From assembly GCA_905233695.1 (NCBI GenBank), contig CAJODN010000014.1, positions 1 to 36,252 of the forward strand: a DNA stretch of 36,252 bases, in the 5' to 3' direction. This stretch comes from an uncultured Lachnospiraceae bacterium. Lineage in GTDB: Bacteria > Bacillota > Clostridia > Lachnospirales > Lachnospiraceae. Both the position numbers and the translations under genes were made by a program. This document shows, one piece after another, positions 18,038 through 25,256 of the stretch. The notes under the pieces are model-generated. The model saw nothing but the letters and a program-made list of their open reading frames with translations, did not search any database and had not been told where the DNA came from. Every line of letters starts with the position of its first letter. Positions within the stretch are counted from its first letter, which is position 1.

Positions 18038-18751
18038 TTACGCGTTCTGAGAACTGTCAGACTTGCCTTCGAGACCTTTGTAGATAAGAGCTGCAAGAGC
18101 CGCACCAACAAGTGGTCCTACGATAAATACCCAGAGTGATGATAACGCTCCGGTGTCGCCGTTAACGATTGCCTGGAATACTGCAGGTGCAATACTTCTT
18201 GCAGGATTAACGGATGTTCCTGTAAGACCGATTCCGAAGATGTGAACGAGTGTAAGCGAGAGACCGATTATAAGTCCGCCGAATGAACCATGCTTGAACT
18301 TATCGGATGTTACGCCGAGGATAACCATTACAAATATGAATGTAAGTATTATCTCAACAATAAGTCCTGCCCAAGGGTTACTGTTAACGCCGTCAAGACC
18401 GTTAGAACCGAGCCCGCCTGTCTGATCCATAATATCTCCCATAGAGAAGATTAAGACAAGAAGTCCGCTTCCGATAAATCCGCCGATAATCTGAGAGATT
18501 ATATAGCCGATAAAGTCTTTTCCGCTCATCTTACCGCTGATAAGAACACCCAGGCTTACGGCAGGATTGATATGGCAACCGCTGATATTACCTATGCAAT
18601 ATGCCATTCCCACAATTGTAAGACCGAATGCAAGAGCGGTGAGAAGGTAACCTGAACCGTAATCGCTGTTACATCCTACCAGCATAGCTGTTCCGCAACC
18701 TAAGAATACAAGCGTTGCGGTACCGATACATTCTGCAATATACTTTTTCAT
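18038..18751 (-). CDS. aqpZ: aquaporin Z-type water channel (MIP family)
   Basis: 237 residues, six helices and the two NPA half-helices (INPAVS near 62-67 and VNPARS near 182-187). The selectivity residues follow the water-specific AqpZ pattern: Phe in ALAFGLT of helix 2, His in LTLVHIFG of helix 5, Thr in the TGTSVNPAR loop, and Arg after the second NPA. Glycerol facilitators have Trp and Gly at the first two positions, so a water channel is the better call. Strong ribosome binding site AAAGGAGG. It is transcribed divergently from leuC with overlapping promoters. Symbol by similarity to the AqpZ subgroup. Confidence 0.88.
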   Translation of the reverse strand: MKKYIAECIGTATLVFLGCGTAMLVGCNSDYGSGYLLTALAFGLTIVGMAYCIGNISGCHINPAVSLGVLISGKMSGKDFIGYIISQIIGGFIGSGLLVLIFSMGDIMDQTGGLGSNGLDGVNSNPWAGLIVEIILTFIFVMVILGVTSDKFKHGSFGGLIIGLSLTLVHIFGIGLTGTSVNPARSIAPAVFQAIVNGDTGALSSLWVFIVGPLVGAALAALIYKGLEGKSDSSQNA

Positions 18752-18788
18752 AGTACATTTTCCTCCTTTGTATAATATTTTCCATACT

Positions 18789-18817
18789 ATTATATAATAT
18801 CTTTAATTGAAAAACAA
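18789..18817 (-). promoter_or_regulatory. promoter of the aquaporin gene
   Basis: Reverse strand: TTGTTT (18817-18812), 17-bp spacer, perfect TATAAT (18794-18789). It overlaps the -35 region of the divergent leuC promoter. Confidence 0.55.
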
Positions 18818-18835
18818 TTCGCGAAGTGATAGTAT
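18807..18835 (+). promoter_or_regulatory. promoter of leuCD
   Basis: TTGAAA at 18807-18812, 17-bp spacer, TAGTAT at 18830-18835 with TG at the extended position. Start near 18842, 26 bases before the leuC ATG at 18868, so there is no leader attenuator. Confidence 0.55.
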
Positions 18836-18867
18836 ATTGTGGTAGAAAAAATAAGGAGGTTACGGTC

Positions 18868-20124
18868 ATGGGAATGACAATGACGCAGAAGATACTGGCT
18901 GCTCATGCCGGTTTAGATAAAGTCGAGGCGGGACAGCTTATTGAAGCCAATCTTGATCTCGTTTTGGGAAATGATATAACAAGTCCCGTTGCCATTCATG
19001 AAATCGAGAAAATGAATGTTGACGGCGTGTTCCACAAGGATAAGATAGCTCTTGTTATGGATCATTTTGTGCCGAATAAGGATATTAAGTCGGCAGAGCA
19101 TTGTAAATGTGTAAGAGAATTCGCGGCTAAGAATGATGTTACCAATTATTTTGATGTGGGACAGATGGGAATTGAGCATGCGCTTCTTCCCGAGAAGGGG
19201 CTTACCGTTGCAGGAGACTGTATTATCGGTGCCGATTCACACACGTGTACATACGGGGCTGTCGGAGCATTTTCTACGGGTGTAGGTTCTACCGATATGG
19301 CAGCAGGTATGGCAACAGGTAAATGTTGGTTCAAAGTGCCGTCAGCTATCAAGGTTGAGCTTACGGGTAAGCCAAGTGACTTCATAAGCGGTAAGGATGT
19401 TATTCTTCATCTTATCGGAACAATCGGAGTTGACGGAGCGCTCTATCGTTCCCTTGAGTTCACGGGAGAGGGCGTTAAGAATCTCTCAATGGATGACAGG
19501 CTATGTATCTGTAATATGGCTATTGAGGCAGGCGCTAAGAACGGTATCTTCCCGGTTGATGATATTACGAAGGAATACTTAGACGAGCATTCAGATAGAG
19601 AGTACAAGGTATACGAGGCTGACGATGATGCAGTCTATGACGAAACAATAACAATTGACCTGTCTAATCTTAAGTCTACGGTTGCATATCCTCATCTTCC
19701 GGAGAATACCAAGACAATTGACGAAGTGGAAGATATTAAGATAGACCAGGTTGTAATCGGATCTTGTACTAACGGAAGATTCGAAGACCTTGCTATGGCA
19801 GACAGAATTCTTAAGGGTAATAAGGTTGCTAAGAATGTTCGTTGCATCATTATTCCCGGAACACAGAACATTTACCTTAAGGCTCTTGATGCAGGCTTTA
19901 TTAAGGACTTTATAGAAGCCGGTGCGATTGTATCTACTCCGACCTGCGGACCGTGTCTCGGCGGATATATGGGAATCCTAGCATCAGGTGAGAAATGTGT
20001 ATCCACAACAAATCGAAATTTCGTCGGAAGAATGGGTGCTGTTGACTCAGAGATATATCTTGCGTCACCTGCTGTTGCGGCAGCATCGGCACTTACCGGT
20101 AAGATTAGCGGACCGAAAGCGTAG
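18868..20124 (+). CDS. leuC: 3-isopropylmalate dehydratase, large subunit
   Basis: A 418-residue aconitase-family protein of the shorter (about 420-residue) LeuC group found in Clostridia and archaea. The [4Fe-4S] ligands are C300 ([11 protein letters not shown]), C360 and C363 ([10 protein letters not shown]). With LeuD it isomerises 2-isopropylmalate to 3-isopropylmalate in leucine synthesis. ATG 18868 is chosen for its AAGGAGG and because the longer frame begins inside the promoter. leuD follows 12 bp later. leuA and leuB are not in the window. The short LeuC group includes homoaconitase-like members, but the leuCD pairing next to ilv genes favours leucine synthesis. Confidence 0.93.
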   Translation: MGMTMTQKILAAHAGLDKVEAGQLIEANLDLVLGNDITSPVAIHEIEKMNVDGVFHKDKIALVMDHFVPNKDIKSAEHCKCVREFAAKNDVTNYFDVGQMGIEHALLPEKGLTVAGDCIIGADSHTCTYGAVGAFSTGVGSTDMAAGMATGKCWFKVPSAIKVELTGKPSDFISGKDVILHLIGTIGVDGALYRSLEFTGEGVKNLSMDDRLCICNMAIEAGAKNGIFPVDDITKEYLDEHSDREYKVYEADDDAVYDETITIDLSNLKSTVAYPHLPENTKTIDEVEDIKIDQVVIGSCTNGRFEDLAMADRILKGNKVAKNVRCIIIPGTQNIYLKALDAGFIKDFIEAGAIVSTPTCGPCLGGYMGILASGEKCVSTTNRNFVGRMGAVDSEIYLASPAVAAASALTGKISGPKA

Positions 20125-20136
20125 GGGGTGAAAGGT

Positions 20137-20625
20137 ATGAAAGCAGCAGAAGGAAAAGTTTTTAAATACGGCGACAACATTGATACAGACGTTATTATAC
20201 CTGCAAGGTATCTTAATTCTTCGGATCCGAAGGAACTGGCTACTCATTGTATGGAAGATATTGATAAAGAGTTTGTTAATAAGGTAAGCGAGGGTGATAT
20301 AATAGTTGCCGATAAGAATTTCGGTTGCGGTTCTTCAAGAGAGCATGCGCCGATTGCCATTAAGGCGGCGGGTGTGAGCTGTGTAATCGCTAAGACATTT
20401 GCAAGAATCTTCTATAGGAATGCCATTAATATCGGGCTTCCCATCATAGAATGCGAGGAAGCGGCAGCCGATATTAAGGACGGGGATACTGTAAAGGTTG
20501 ATTTCGACAGCGGAGTCATTACTAACGTGACTACAGGGAAGACTTACCAAGGGCAGGCATTCCCTGAGTTTATGCAGAAGATAATAGCAAGCGAAGGGCT
20601 TGTGAATTATATTAACAGTAAGTAG
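20137..20625 (+). CDS. leuD: 3-isopropylmalate dehydratase, small subunit
   Basis: A 162-residue swivelling domain partner of LeuC. It has the family landmarks [15 protein letters not shown] near 10-24, the [10 protein letters not shown] substrate-binding loop near 60-69, and NAINIGLP near 92-99. The ATG at 20137 has GGGGGTG seven bases before it; a GTG three codons upstream overlaps that same purine tract and is less likely. Coupled closely to leuC. Confidence 0.94.
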   Translation: MKAAEGKVFKYGDNIDTDVIIPARYLNSSDPKELATHCMEDIDKEFVNKVSEGDIIVADKNFGCGSSREHAPIAIKAAGVSCVIAKTFARIFYRNAINIGLPIIECEEAAADIKDGDTVKVDFDSGVITNVTTGKTYQGQAFPEFMQKIIASEGLVNYINSK

Positions 20626-20712
20626 AATAACGCTCCCCTGTAACGCTAAATGAAGAAGAATCCGATGAGTATCCATATCTAAGCGAAGGAGTGCTATATT
20701 GTCAGGAGAGAT

Positions 20713-20838
20713 ATGACGGAAAACCTTGGAATAAGAATTGAAAACGAAACGATAGTAAGTGATAGCACCAAGCCTGTATATGTTGCACTGACCGGTGACC
20801 AAGTAGCACTTACTGATATAAGGATACGGGATATATAA
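20713..20838 (+). CDS. possible 41-residue micro-protein or gene remnant
   Basis: Within the 215-base gap after leuD, an ATG at 20713 preceded by GGAGAG opens a 41-codon frame ending at 20838, with a composition like ordinary coding sequence (it contains PVYVALTGDQVALTD). A second open frame without a start codon, about 20632-20742, overlaps it and reads LSEGVLYCQERYDGKPWNKN at its end. Two plausible protein-like stretches in different frames could mean a frameshifted remnant. I recognise no family. It ends two bases before the stop of the convergent AP2-like gene. Confidence 0.3.
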   Translation: MTENLGIRIENETIVSDSTKPVYVALTGDQVALTDIRIRDI

Positions 20839-20840
20839 TA

Positions 20841-21641
20841 CTATTCCGCCAGGCTGCCTATGTAATTCGTATACTTTTTGGGCAACTCTATCTTATCATA
20901 TATCTCCTTATACTCGGAAGTCGACATATCCGGCACGTAGTTATCTATGTAATTTTTCTTGATACCCTTGTCCCTGGCATAGTCAACAGCCTTATTATAG
21001 GCTATTGCCGCTTCTTCCTCGGTATTATACCTTCCAATCAGATAATCCCCATTAAAATGTATCTTGACTTGGTGCTTCTCCTGATTTCTATATGTAATCT
21101 TATGAACGCCGTGATACTTATTGATAACGATTACGTTGGCGTAGCGATAGTCATTGGAATCGCCGTTGGCAAATTTGTAATCGGAACCGCACACTGCGAA
21201 GTTCTTGATGCCGAAACGACTTAAGATATTATATTGCATACCGTAGTCGTTAACGTAGAGATGACCTTTTCTTGCAAGGATTCTGTGTGAACTGTAATAG
21301 AAGAGATCGTCGTTGGAGAATTTAAGCTCGCGATTCCTGGTTAGGAAATATGAAAAATACCCCTGTCTTAAGTAAATCGGAGTCTTAATATATATCTTGT
21401 TGTCTCTGTGGTTAAGAAGAGTTACGATTTTGTCGTCAGACAGAATGTGCTCCTCGTTCGTATAGTTATCAATCGTTACATCATCTGATTTATATATTGA
21501 AGAAGCTTCTTTGTAAGCAGCGTGAGCTTTCTCTTCCGTATCGAAGCTTCCCAGACTAACATGTTTACCGTTGTAATGTATGCTGGCTCTGTAGTAAGGT
21601 GTCTTGTCCTTCTTATATGCAATATATACGCCCTGTAACAT
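20841..21641 (-). CDS. AP2/HNH-related DNA-binding protein with degenerate nuclease core
   Basis: 266 residues. Two AP2-like three-strand-plus-helix modules flank a middle region: YRASIHYNGKHVSLGSFDTE at 18-37 and, near 185-230, VKIHFNGDYLIGRYNTEEEA plus AIAYNKAVDYA. The middle segment, GSDYKFANGDSNDYRYANVI, aligns by eye with the HNH second motif of phage and homing endonucleases (HHxNGDxxDNRxxNLxx), but the catalytic histidines are replaced, as is the Asn. It therefore probably binds DNA without cutting it. GGAGGAG precedes the ATG. It is convergent with leuCD and divergent from thrC. It may be a domesticated homing endonuclease or a transcription factor. No intron or intein is nearby. Confidence 0.7.
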   Translation of the reverse strand: MLQGVYIAYKKDKTPYYRASIHYNGKHVSLGSFDTEEKAHAAYKEASSIYKSDDVTIDNYTNEEHILSDDKIVTLLNHRDNKIYIKTPIYLRQGYFSYFLTRNRELKFSNDDLFYYSSHRILARKGHLYVNDYGMQYNILSRFGIKNFAVCGSDYKFANGDSNDYRYANVIVINKYHGVHKITYRNQEKHQVKIHFNGDYLIGRYNTEEEAAIAYNKAVDYARDKGIKKNYIDNYVPDMSTSEYKEIYDKIELPKKYTNYIGSLAE

Positions 21642-21668
21642 AAGCTCCTCCTTAATATTATAACCTTA

Positions 21669-21726
21669 GTAATTATTCAGAACCAAGCTCCCCAAAATGC
21701 AAAAACCGAATTTCCTGAATAATTAC
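21669..21726. repeat. 58-bp palindromic repeat with 12-bp inverted ends
   Basis: GTAATTATTCAG at 21669-21680 and its exact reverse complement at 21715-21726 enclose 34 bases. The left end continues AACCAAG like the rest of the family (see 23351-23492); the right end has lost the GGTT. It lies in the divergent spacer between the AP2-like gene and thrC, upstream of the thrC promoter. Confidence 0.8.
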
Positions 21727-21766
21727 ATAATAACATATATTGGCAAGAATTAGAATATAATATCCA

Positions 21767-21795
21767 TTGAATAGAATACGTATTTTTGCTATAAT
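21767..21795 (+). promoter_or_regulatory. promoter of thrC
   Basis: TTGAAT at 21767-21772, 17-bp spacer, perfect TATAAT at 21790-21795. Start near 21802, leaving a 5' leader of about 70 bases that contains the hairpin described next. Confidence 0.65.
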
Positions 21796-21833
21796 TCAAT
21801 AGGATTTTAAGGATATTTATCGCAAATGATTGA

Positions 21834-21864
21834 AAGGAGAAATTTAATCAGGATTTGATTAAAT
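21834..21864 (+). promoter_or_regulatory. thrC leader: strong SD separated from the start codon by a hairpin
   Basis: A strong Shine-Dalgarno AAGGAG (21834-21839) lies 33 bases before the thrC ATG, far too distant for direct use. Between them ATTTAATC (21842-21849) and GATTAAAT (21857-21864) form an 8-bp stem with a 7-base loop. Folding would bring the SD to within about 8 unpaired bases of the start. The only other SD is a weak GAG at 21865-21867. An in-frame TGA at 21864-21866 excludes any upstream start. Confidence 0.5.
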
Positions 21865-21872
21865 GAGAAAAT

Positions 21873-23351
21873 ATGGAATTTGTAAGTACAAGAAACAAAA
21901 ATGAAACAGTAACAGCTTCAGAAGGAATCCTTAAGGGACTTGCCGATAACAGCGGGTTATATGTTCCGAAGGAAATCCCTAAGCTTGATATAGGAATGGA
22001 TAAATTAAGCAAAATGTCGTACCAAGACGTGGCTTATGAAGTTATGAAGCTTTATTATACCGATTTTACGGAAGAAGAGCTTAGGAATTGTATTAATAAT
22101 GCTTATGACAGTAAATTCGATACAAAGGAAATAGCACCTATTAAGGAAAGTGACGGAGCATTTTTCTTAGAGCTATTCCACGGTAAGACAATAGCGTTCA
22201 AGGATATGGCGCTTTCTATCTTGCCACACCTTATGATTACAAGTGCAAGGAAGAATAATGTAAGTAACGATATAGTTATCCTTACGGCGACAAGCGGTGA
22301 CACGGGTAAAGCGGCGCTTGCGGGATTTGCGGACGTTAAGGGCACGAAGATAGTTGTATTCTATCCCGACGGCGGTGTCAGCAGGATTCAAGAGCTTCAG
22401 ATGATAACCACCAAGGGTGATAATACAAAGGTTGTGGGTATCGATGGTAACTTCGATGAAGCGCAGACCGGCGTTAAGAAGATGTTCACGGACGCCGATC
22501 TTAACGAAAGAATCGGTAAAATGGGCTATCAATTCTCATCTGCCAATTCAATCAATATAGGAAGACTTATTCCGCAGGTTGCATATTATGTATACGCATA
22601 TGCGAAAATGGTTGACAGAAATGAAATATCAAATGGAGATTTAATTAATGTATGCGTGCCAACCGGTAACTTCGGTAACATCTTGGCGGCATTCTATGCT
22701 AAGAATATGGGCGTTCCTATTGCTAAGCTTATCTGTGCGTCCAACGAGAATAAGGTGCTTTACGACTTTTTCAAGACGGGCGTATATGACAAGAACAGAG
22801 AATTCGTATTAACCAATTCGCCTTCTATGGATATTCTTATCTCAAGTAATCTTGAGAGACTCATTCACTTAAGTTGCGGTATGGATTCCGATAAGAACAG
22901 TAAGCTTATGAATGAGCTTATCACAACCGGAAAATACGAGATTACCGATGATATGAAGTCAAGGCTCAATGATTTCTACGGTGATTTCGCGACAGAAGAG
23001 GAGACTTGTAATACGATAAGAGAACTCTACAATAAGACGGGATATATTATTGATACTCATACGGCGGTCGCAAAGTGTGTCTATGATAAATATGTTAAGG
23101 CAACGGGAGATACGACTAAGACTGTTATTGCAAGCACAGCAAGTCCATTCAAGTTCACACGGTCTGTAATGAGTGCCATCGATTCGAAATATGATTCATG
23201 GGATGACTTCGACTTAGTTGACGAGCTTTCTTCTCTCGGCAAGGTTCCCGTACCCGGCGCGATAGAAGAGATAAGAGAGGCTAACATCCTTCACGATACA
23301 AAGTGTAAAGTTAATGAAATGGAAGAAGCGGTAGTAGAATTCCTGAAGTAG
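21873..23351 (+). CDS. thrC: threonine synthase
   Basis: 492 residues, the length of the long PLP-dependent ThrC class shared with E. coli and yeast. It turns O-phosphohomoserine into threonine. The N-terminal STRNKNETVTASEGILKGLADNSGLYVP is characteristic; the PLP lysine is K110 in HGKTIAFKDMAL; ATSGDTGKAAL forms the phosphate-binding loop; and VPTGNFGN near 265 is a second family signature. No homoserine kinase or dehydrogenase is adjacent. It has its own promoter and ends exactly at the first base of the palindromic element at 23351. Start fixed by an in-frame stop just upstream. Confidence 0.95.
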   Translation: MEFVSTRNKNETVTASEGILKGLADNSGLYVPKEIPKLDIGMDKLSKMSYQDVAYEVMKLYYTDFTEEELRNCINNAYDSKFDTKEIAPIKESDGAFFLELFHGKTIAFKDMALSILPHLMITSARKNNVSNDIVILTATSGDTGKAALAGFADVKGTKIVVFYPDGGVSRIQELQMITTKGDNTKVVGIDGNFDEAQTGVKKMFTDADLNERIGKMGYQFSSANSINIGRLIPQVAYYVYAYAKMVDRNEISNGDLINVCVPTGNFGNILAAFYAKNMGVPIAKLICASNENKVLYDFFKTGVYDKNREFVLTNSPSMDILISSNLERLIHLSCGMDSDKNSKLMNELITTGKYEITDDMKSRLNDFYGDFATEEETCNTIRELYNKTGYIIDTHTAVAKCVYDKYVKATGDTTKTVIASTASPFKFTRSVMSAIDSKYDSWDDFDLVDELSSLGKVPVPGAIEEIREANILHDTKCKVNEMEEAVVEFLK

Positions 23352-23492
23352 TAATTATTCAGAACCCATTCGAAAATGCTACGCATTTTCTCATGTGGCT
23401 TCTCGCCAAATAAAAATCCACACATATGCTCTTACGAATGCAAGCATTCAGCGAGTATATGTGTGGATTTTTGCTTGGTTCTGAATAATTAC
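23351..23492. repeat. 142-bp MITE-like palindromic element acting as bidirectional terminator
   Basis: Perfect 16-bp inverted ends GTAATTATTCAGAACC (23351-23366) and its complement (23477-23492). Inside are a hairpin GAAAATGC-tac-GCATTTTC (23372-23390), a long stem with arms at 23412-23431 and 23453-23472 (19 of 20 pairs, A5 at one end and T5 at the other), and at its tip GAATGC-aa-GCATTC. The A5/T5 flanks make it a terminator for both convergent genes. The right end supplies the TAA stop of the reverse gene. It is the most complete member of the family in this window. Confidence 0.85.
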
Positions 23493-24367
23493 AAAGATAC
23501 AATAATATGAATCGTTCCGAACGGATAGATTACAGGGATTATGAATGAACCGTCGGGAAGATTAATCTTGTCGCCTTCCTCGGCAACAGGTGGTGTAAGT
23601 GACAATTCCATTGAATATGCATTAGACATGTTAACGAGGAACAGACCGTTATGAAGATTAAGGAAATCATCAAGCGATGCCTTAACATATTCATCCATCT
23701 CGCTAAATTCCATCTTAGCATATCTTGAAGCGAAAGAAATAGCAGCTGACTCGTCCATATCAATACGTGAGTAGCAATCTATCTCACCGTGAATCTCCTG
23801 TCTTACACAGTAGTTAATATCGTGCTCTTCAGAGCAAGATATAGGATTAAGCGGTGTAAAGTCAGAACCGATGAATCTTACCAGGTTATTAAAGATAAGA
23901 TTAATATACATAAGAGCATAATCTGTAAGCTCTTTACCTGAGAATGTAAAGAAGTTACGGATAAGTCTGTCGGTCTTACTTTGATTCTCGAGGGACATAT
24001 CGTCTATCTCGTTGAAAATCTCATATTCTGATATAAGAAGCTCGAGATCTGAGTTACTTAAAACTCCCATATCAATAAGAGTCTGTCCGAGAATAAGATA
24101 ATCCGGACTCTGAACAGCAAGTAATTCGTCAACCTGCTCTTCTCTTAAGTATCCTTTCTCAATTGCAATTTCCCCAAAACGTTTATCTTCTCTTGTCTGA
24201 AGGAAGCATACCTCGTCAACCTGTTCTGCTGTCATATAATATTTATGAAGAGCAAGAGTACCTAACTTAAGGCGTGTCTCAGATGCTTTAGAGATAGCTT
24301 GTGTTAATTGTTCGGGCGTTACACTGTCTTTACCAAGAAGAAAACTTCCAAAAAATTGTGCATACAT
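23489..24367 (-). CDS. MshEN-like repeats plus CheX/CheC-like phosphatase-type domain protein
   Basis: 292 residues. The N-terminal ~125 residues contain helical repeats of the GspE/MshEN N-domain kind (FGEIAIEKGYLREEQVDELL, LGQTLIDMGVLSNSDLELLI, and an earlier copy LGTLALHKYYMTAEQVDEVC). The C-terminal part resembles the chemotaxis CheX/CheC fold (segments EEHDINYCVRQEIHG, then MDEYVKASLDDFLNLHNGLF). It follows a single-domain CheY by only 3 bp, so it is probably that receiver's phosphatase or partner. MshEN repeats bind c-di-GMP in some proteins, but the diagnostic RLGxxL-type residues are only partly kept, so ligand binding is open. GGAGGG precedes the ATG. The stop codon lies inside the repeat at 23351-23492. 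Confidence 0.65.
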   Translation of the reverse strand: MYAQFFGSFLLGKDSVTPEQLTQAISKASETRLKLGTLALHKYYMTAEQVDEVCFLQTREDKRFGEIAIEKGYLREEQVDELLAVQSPDYLILGQTLIDMGVLSNSDLELLISEYEIFNEIDDMSLENQSKTDRLIRNFFTFSGKELTDYALMYINLIFNNLVRFIGSDFTPLNPISCSEEHDINYCVRQEIHGEIDCYSRIDMDESAAISFASRYAKMEFSEMDEYVKASLDDFLNLHNGLFLVNMSNAYSMELSLTPPVAEEGDKINLPDGSFIIPVIYPFGTIHIIVSL

Positions 24368-24370
24368 ACT

Positions 24371-24748
24371 TTAACCCTCCAAATGTGAACTTAATACTTT
24401 AAGAACCTGCTCTTCAGAAATAGGCTTCTGAATAAAATCCTTAGCGCCGGCTTCGATGGCTGACTTAAGCTGTGATTGTGTTCCTACGGAAGACACAATT
24501 ATAATATCAGCGTCCTTGTCATGCTCAATAATGCCCTTAACGGCATCATTACCGTCTTTAACGGGCATAACAATATCGAGAAATACAAGACTGGGATTAG
24601 ACTCTATGTACTTGTCTATTGCTTCCTGACCGTTAGCTGCTTCTACAAAATTGAGATCAGGAGAGTAAGTCTCGATGACATCTTTAAGCTGTTTACGAGC
24701 TAGGATTGAATCATCACAGATTAAAATTGTCGTATCTTTGAAATCCAT
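24371..24748 (-). CDS. single-domain CheY-like response regulator
   Basis: 125 residues, one receiver domain and nothing else. Acidic pocket DD in LICDDS near 10-15, phospho-acceptor D58 (VFLDIVMP), a Ser/Thr switch at VSSVG and the conserved Lys in FIQKPI. ATG 24748 is chosen for its GGGAGG; the longer frame reads through the leader. It is transcribed with the CheX-like gene 3 bp downstream. No kinase is adjacent, so the phosphodonor is unknown; the hybrid kinase at 13017 has its own receiver. Confidence 0.9.
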   Translation of the reverse strand: MDFKDTTILICDDSILARKQLKDVIETYSPDLNFVEAANGQEAIDKYIESNPSLVFLDIVMPVKDGNDAVKGIIEHDKDADIIIVSSVGTQSQLKSAIEAGAKDFIQKPISEEQVLKVLSSHLEG

Positions 24749-24779
24749 TTTTTCATCCTCCCAAAAAAAATCTACATCA

Positions 24780-24808
24780 ATTTTACAATAACCGGACAAA
24801 ATATTCAA
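24780..24808 (-). promoter_or_regulatory. promoter of the CheY/CheX-like pair
   Basis: Reverse strand: TTGAAT (24808-24803), 17-bp spacer, TAAAAT (24785-24780), 31 bases before the ATG at 24748. Confidence 0.6.
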
Positions 24809-24896
24809 TTTATTTATTGAATTTTATTGGAAAATTCTTGAAAAGAGGGTAATTTTTTGCTAGTCTAGTTGCTGTTGAAAGAAAAGGAGAAGAAAA

Positions 24897-25256
24897 ATGA
24901 ACGGTTTTCTTAATTCTAAAACGATAATGATAATATTTGACGTAATCGTGCTTCTTCTCGGGGTATATCTAATATATAATGCTCTTAAAATGAAGAAAAA
25001 CGACGAGATATCGAGTCTTCTGCTTGCACCGAAGGAGCTTAAACTGTGTAAGCACCCTTATGATTTCATAGATTATATGTTCCCGATAATGCTTTCATTC
25101 GGGATTGTGTGTGTACTGTTCGGGATAGCGAGCCTGATTGTGGATGCTTGGCTTGATTTGCCGGGAATATATGAAGCCGCACTGGTTGTAGTGCTGATTG
25201 GAGTGTGGATTTGGTTCTCGCTAATGCTGAGGAAGGCGAAGAGGAAGTTTATGTAA
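24897..25256 (+). CDS. small membrane protein of unknown function
   Basis: 119 residues with three predicted membrane helices (about 8-29, 60-82 and 90-110) and a basic C-terminus (RKAKRKF), placing the tail in the cytoplasm. A cytoplasm-exposed loop between helices 1 and 2 carries KMKKNDE and a Cys-His pair. AAGGAGAAG precedes the ATG. No family recognised. Its stop codon directly abuts the stop of the convergent citrate synthase gene, so no intergenic terminator is possible between them. Confidence 0.7.
   Translation: MNGFLNSKTIMIIFDVIVLLLGVYLIYNALKMKKNDEISSLLLAPKELKLCKHPYDFIDYMFPIMLSFGIVCVLFGIASLIVDAWLDLPGIYEAALVVVLIGVWIWFSLMLRKAKRKFM

Noticed and set aside
20335-20802. A 155-codon reverse-strand frame over leuD and the following gap
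   Set aside because: Antisense shadow of leuD, with no ribosome binding site and no recognisable family.
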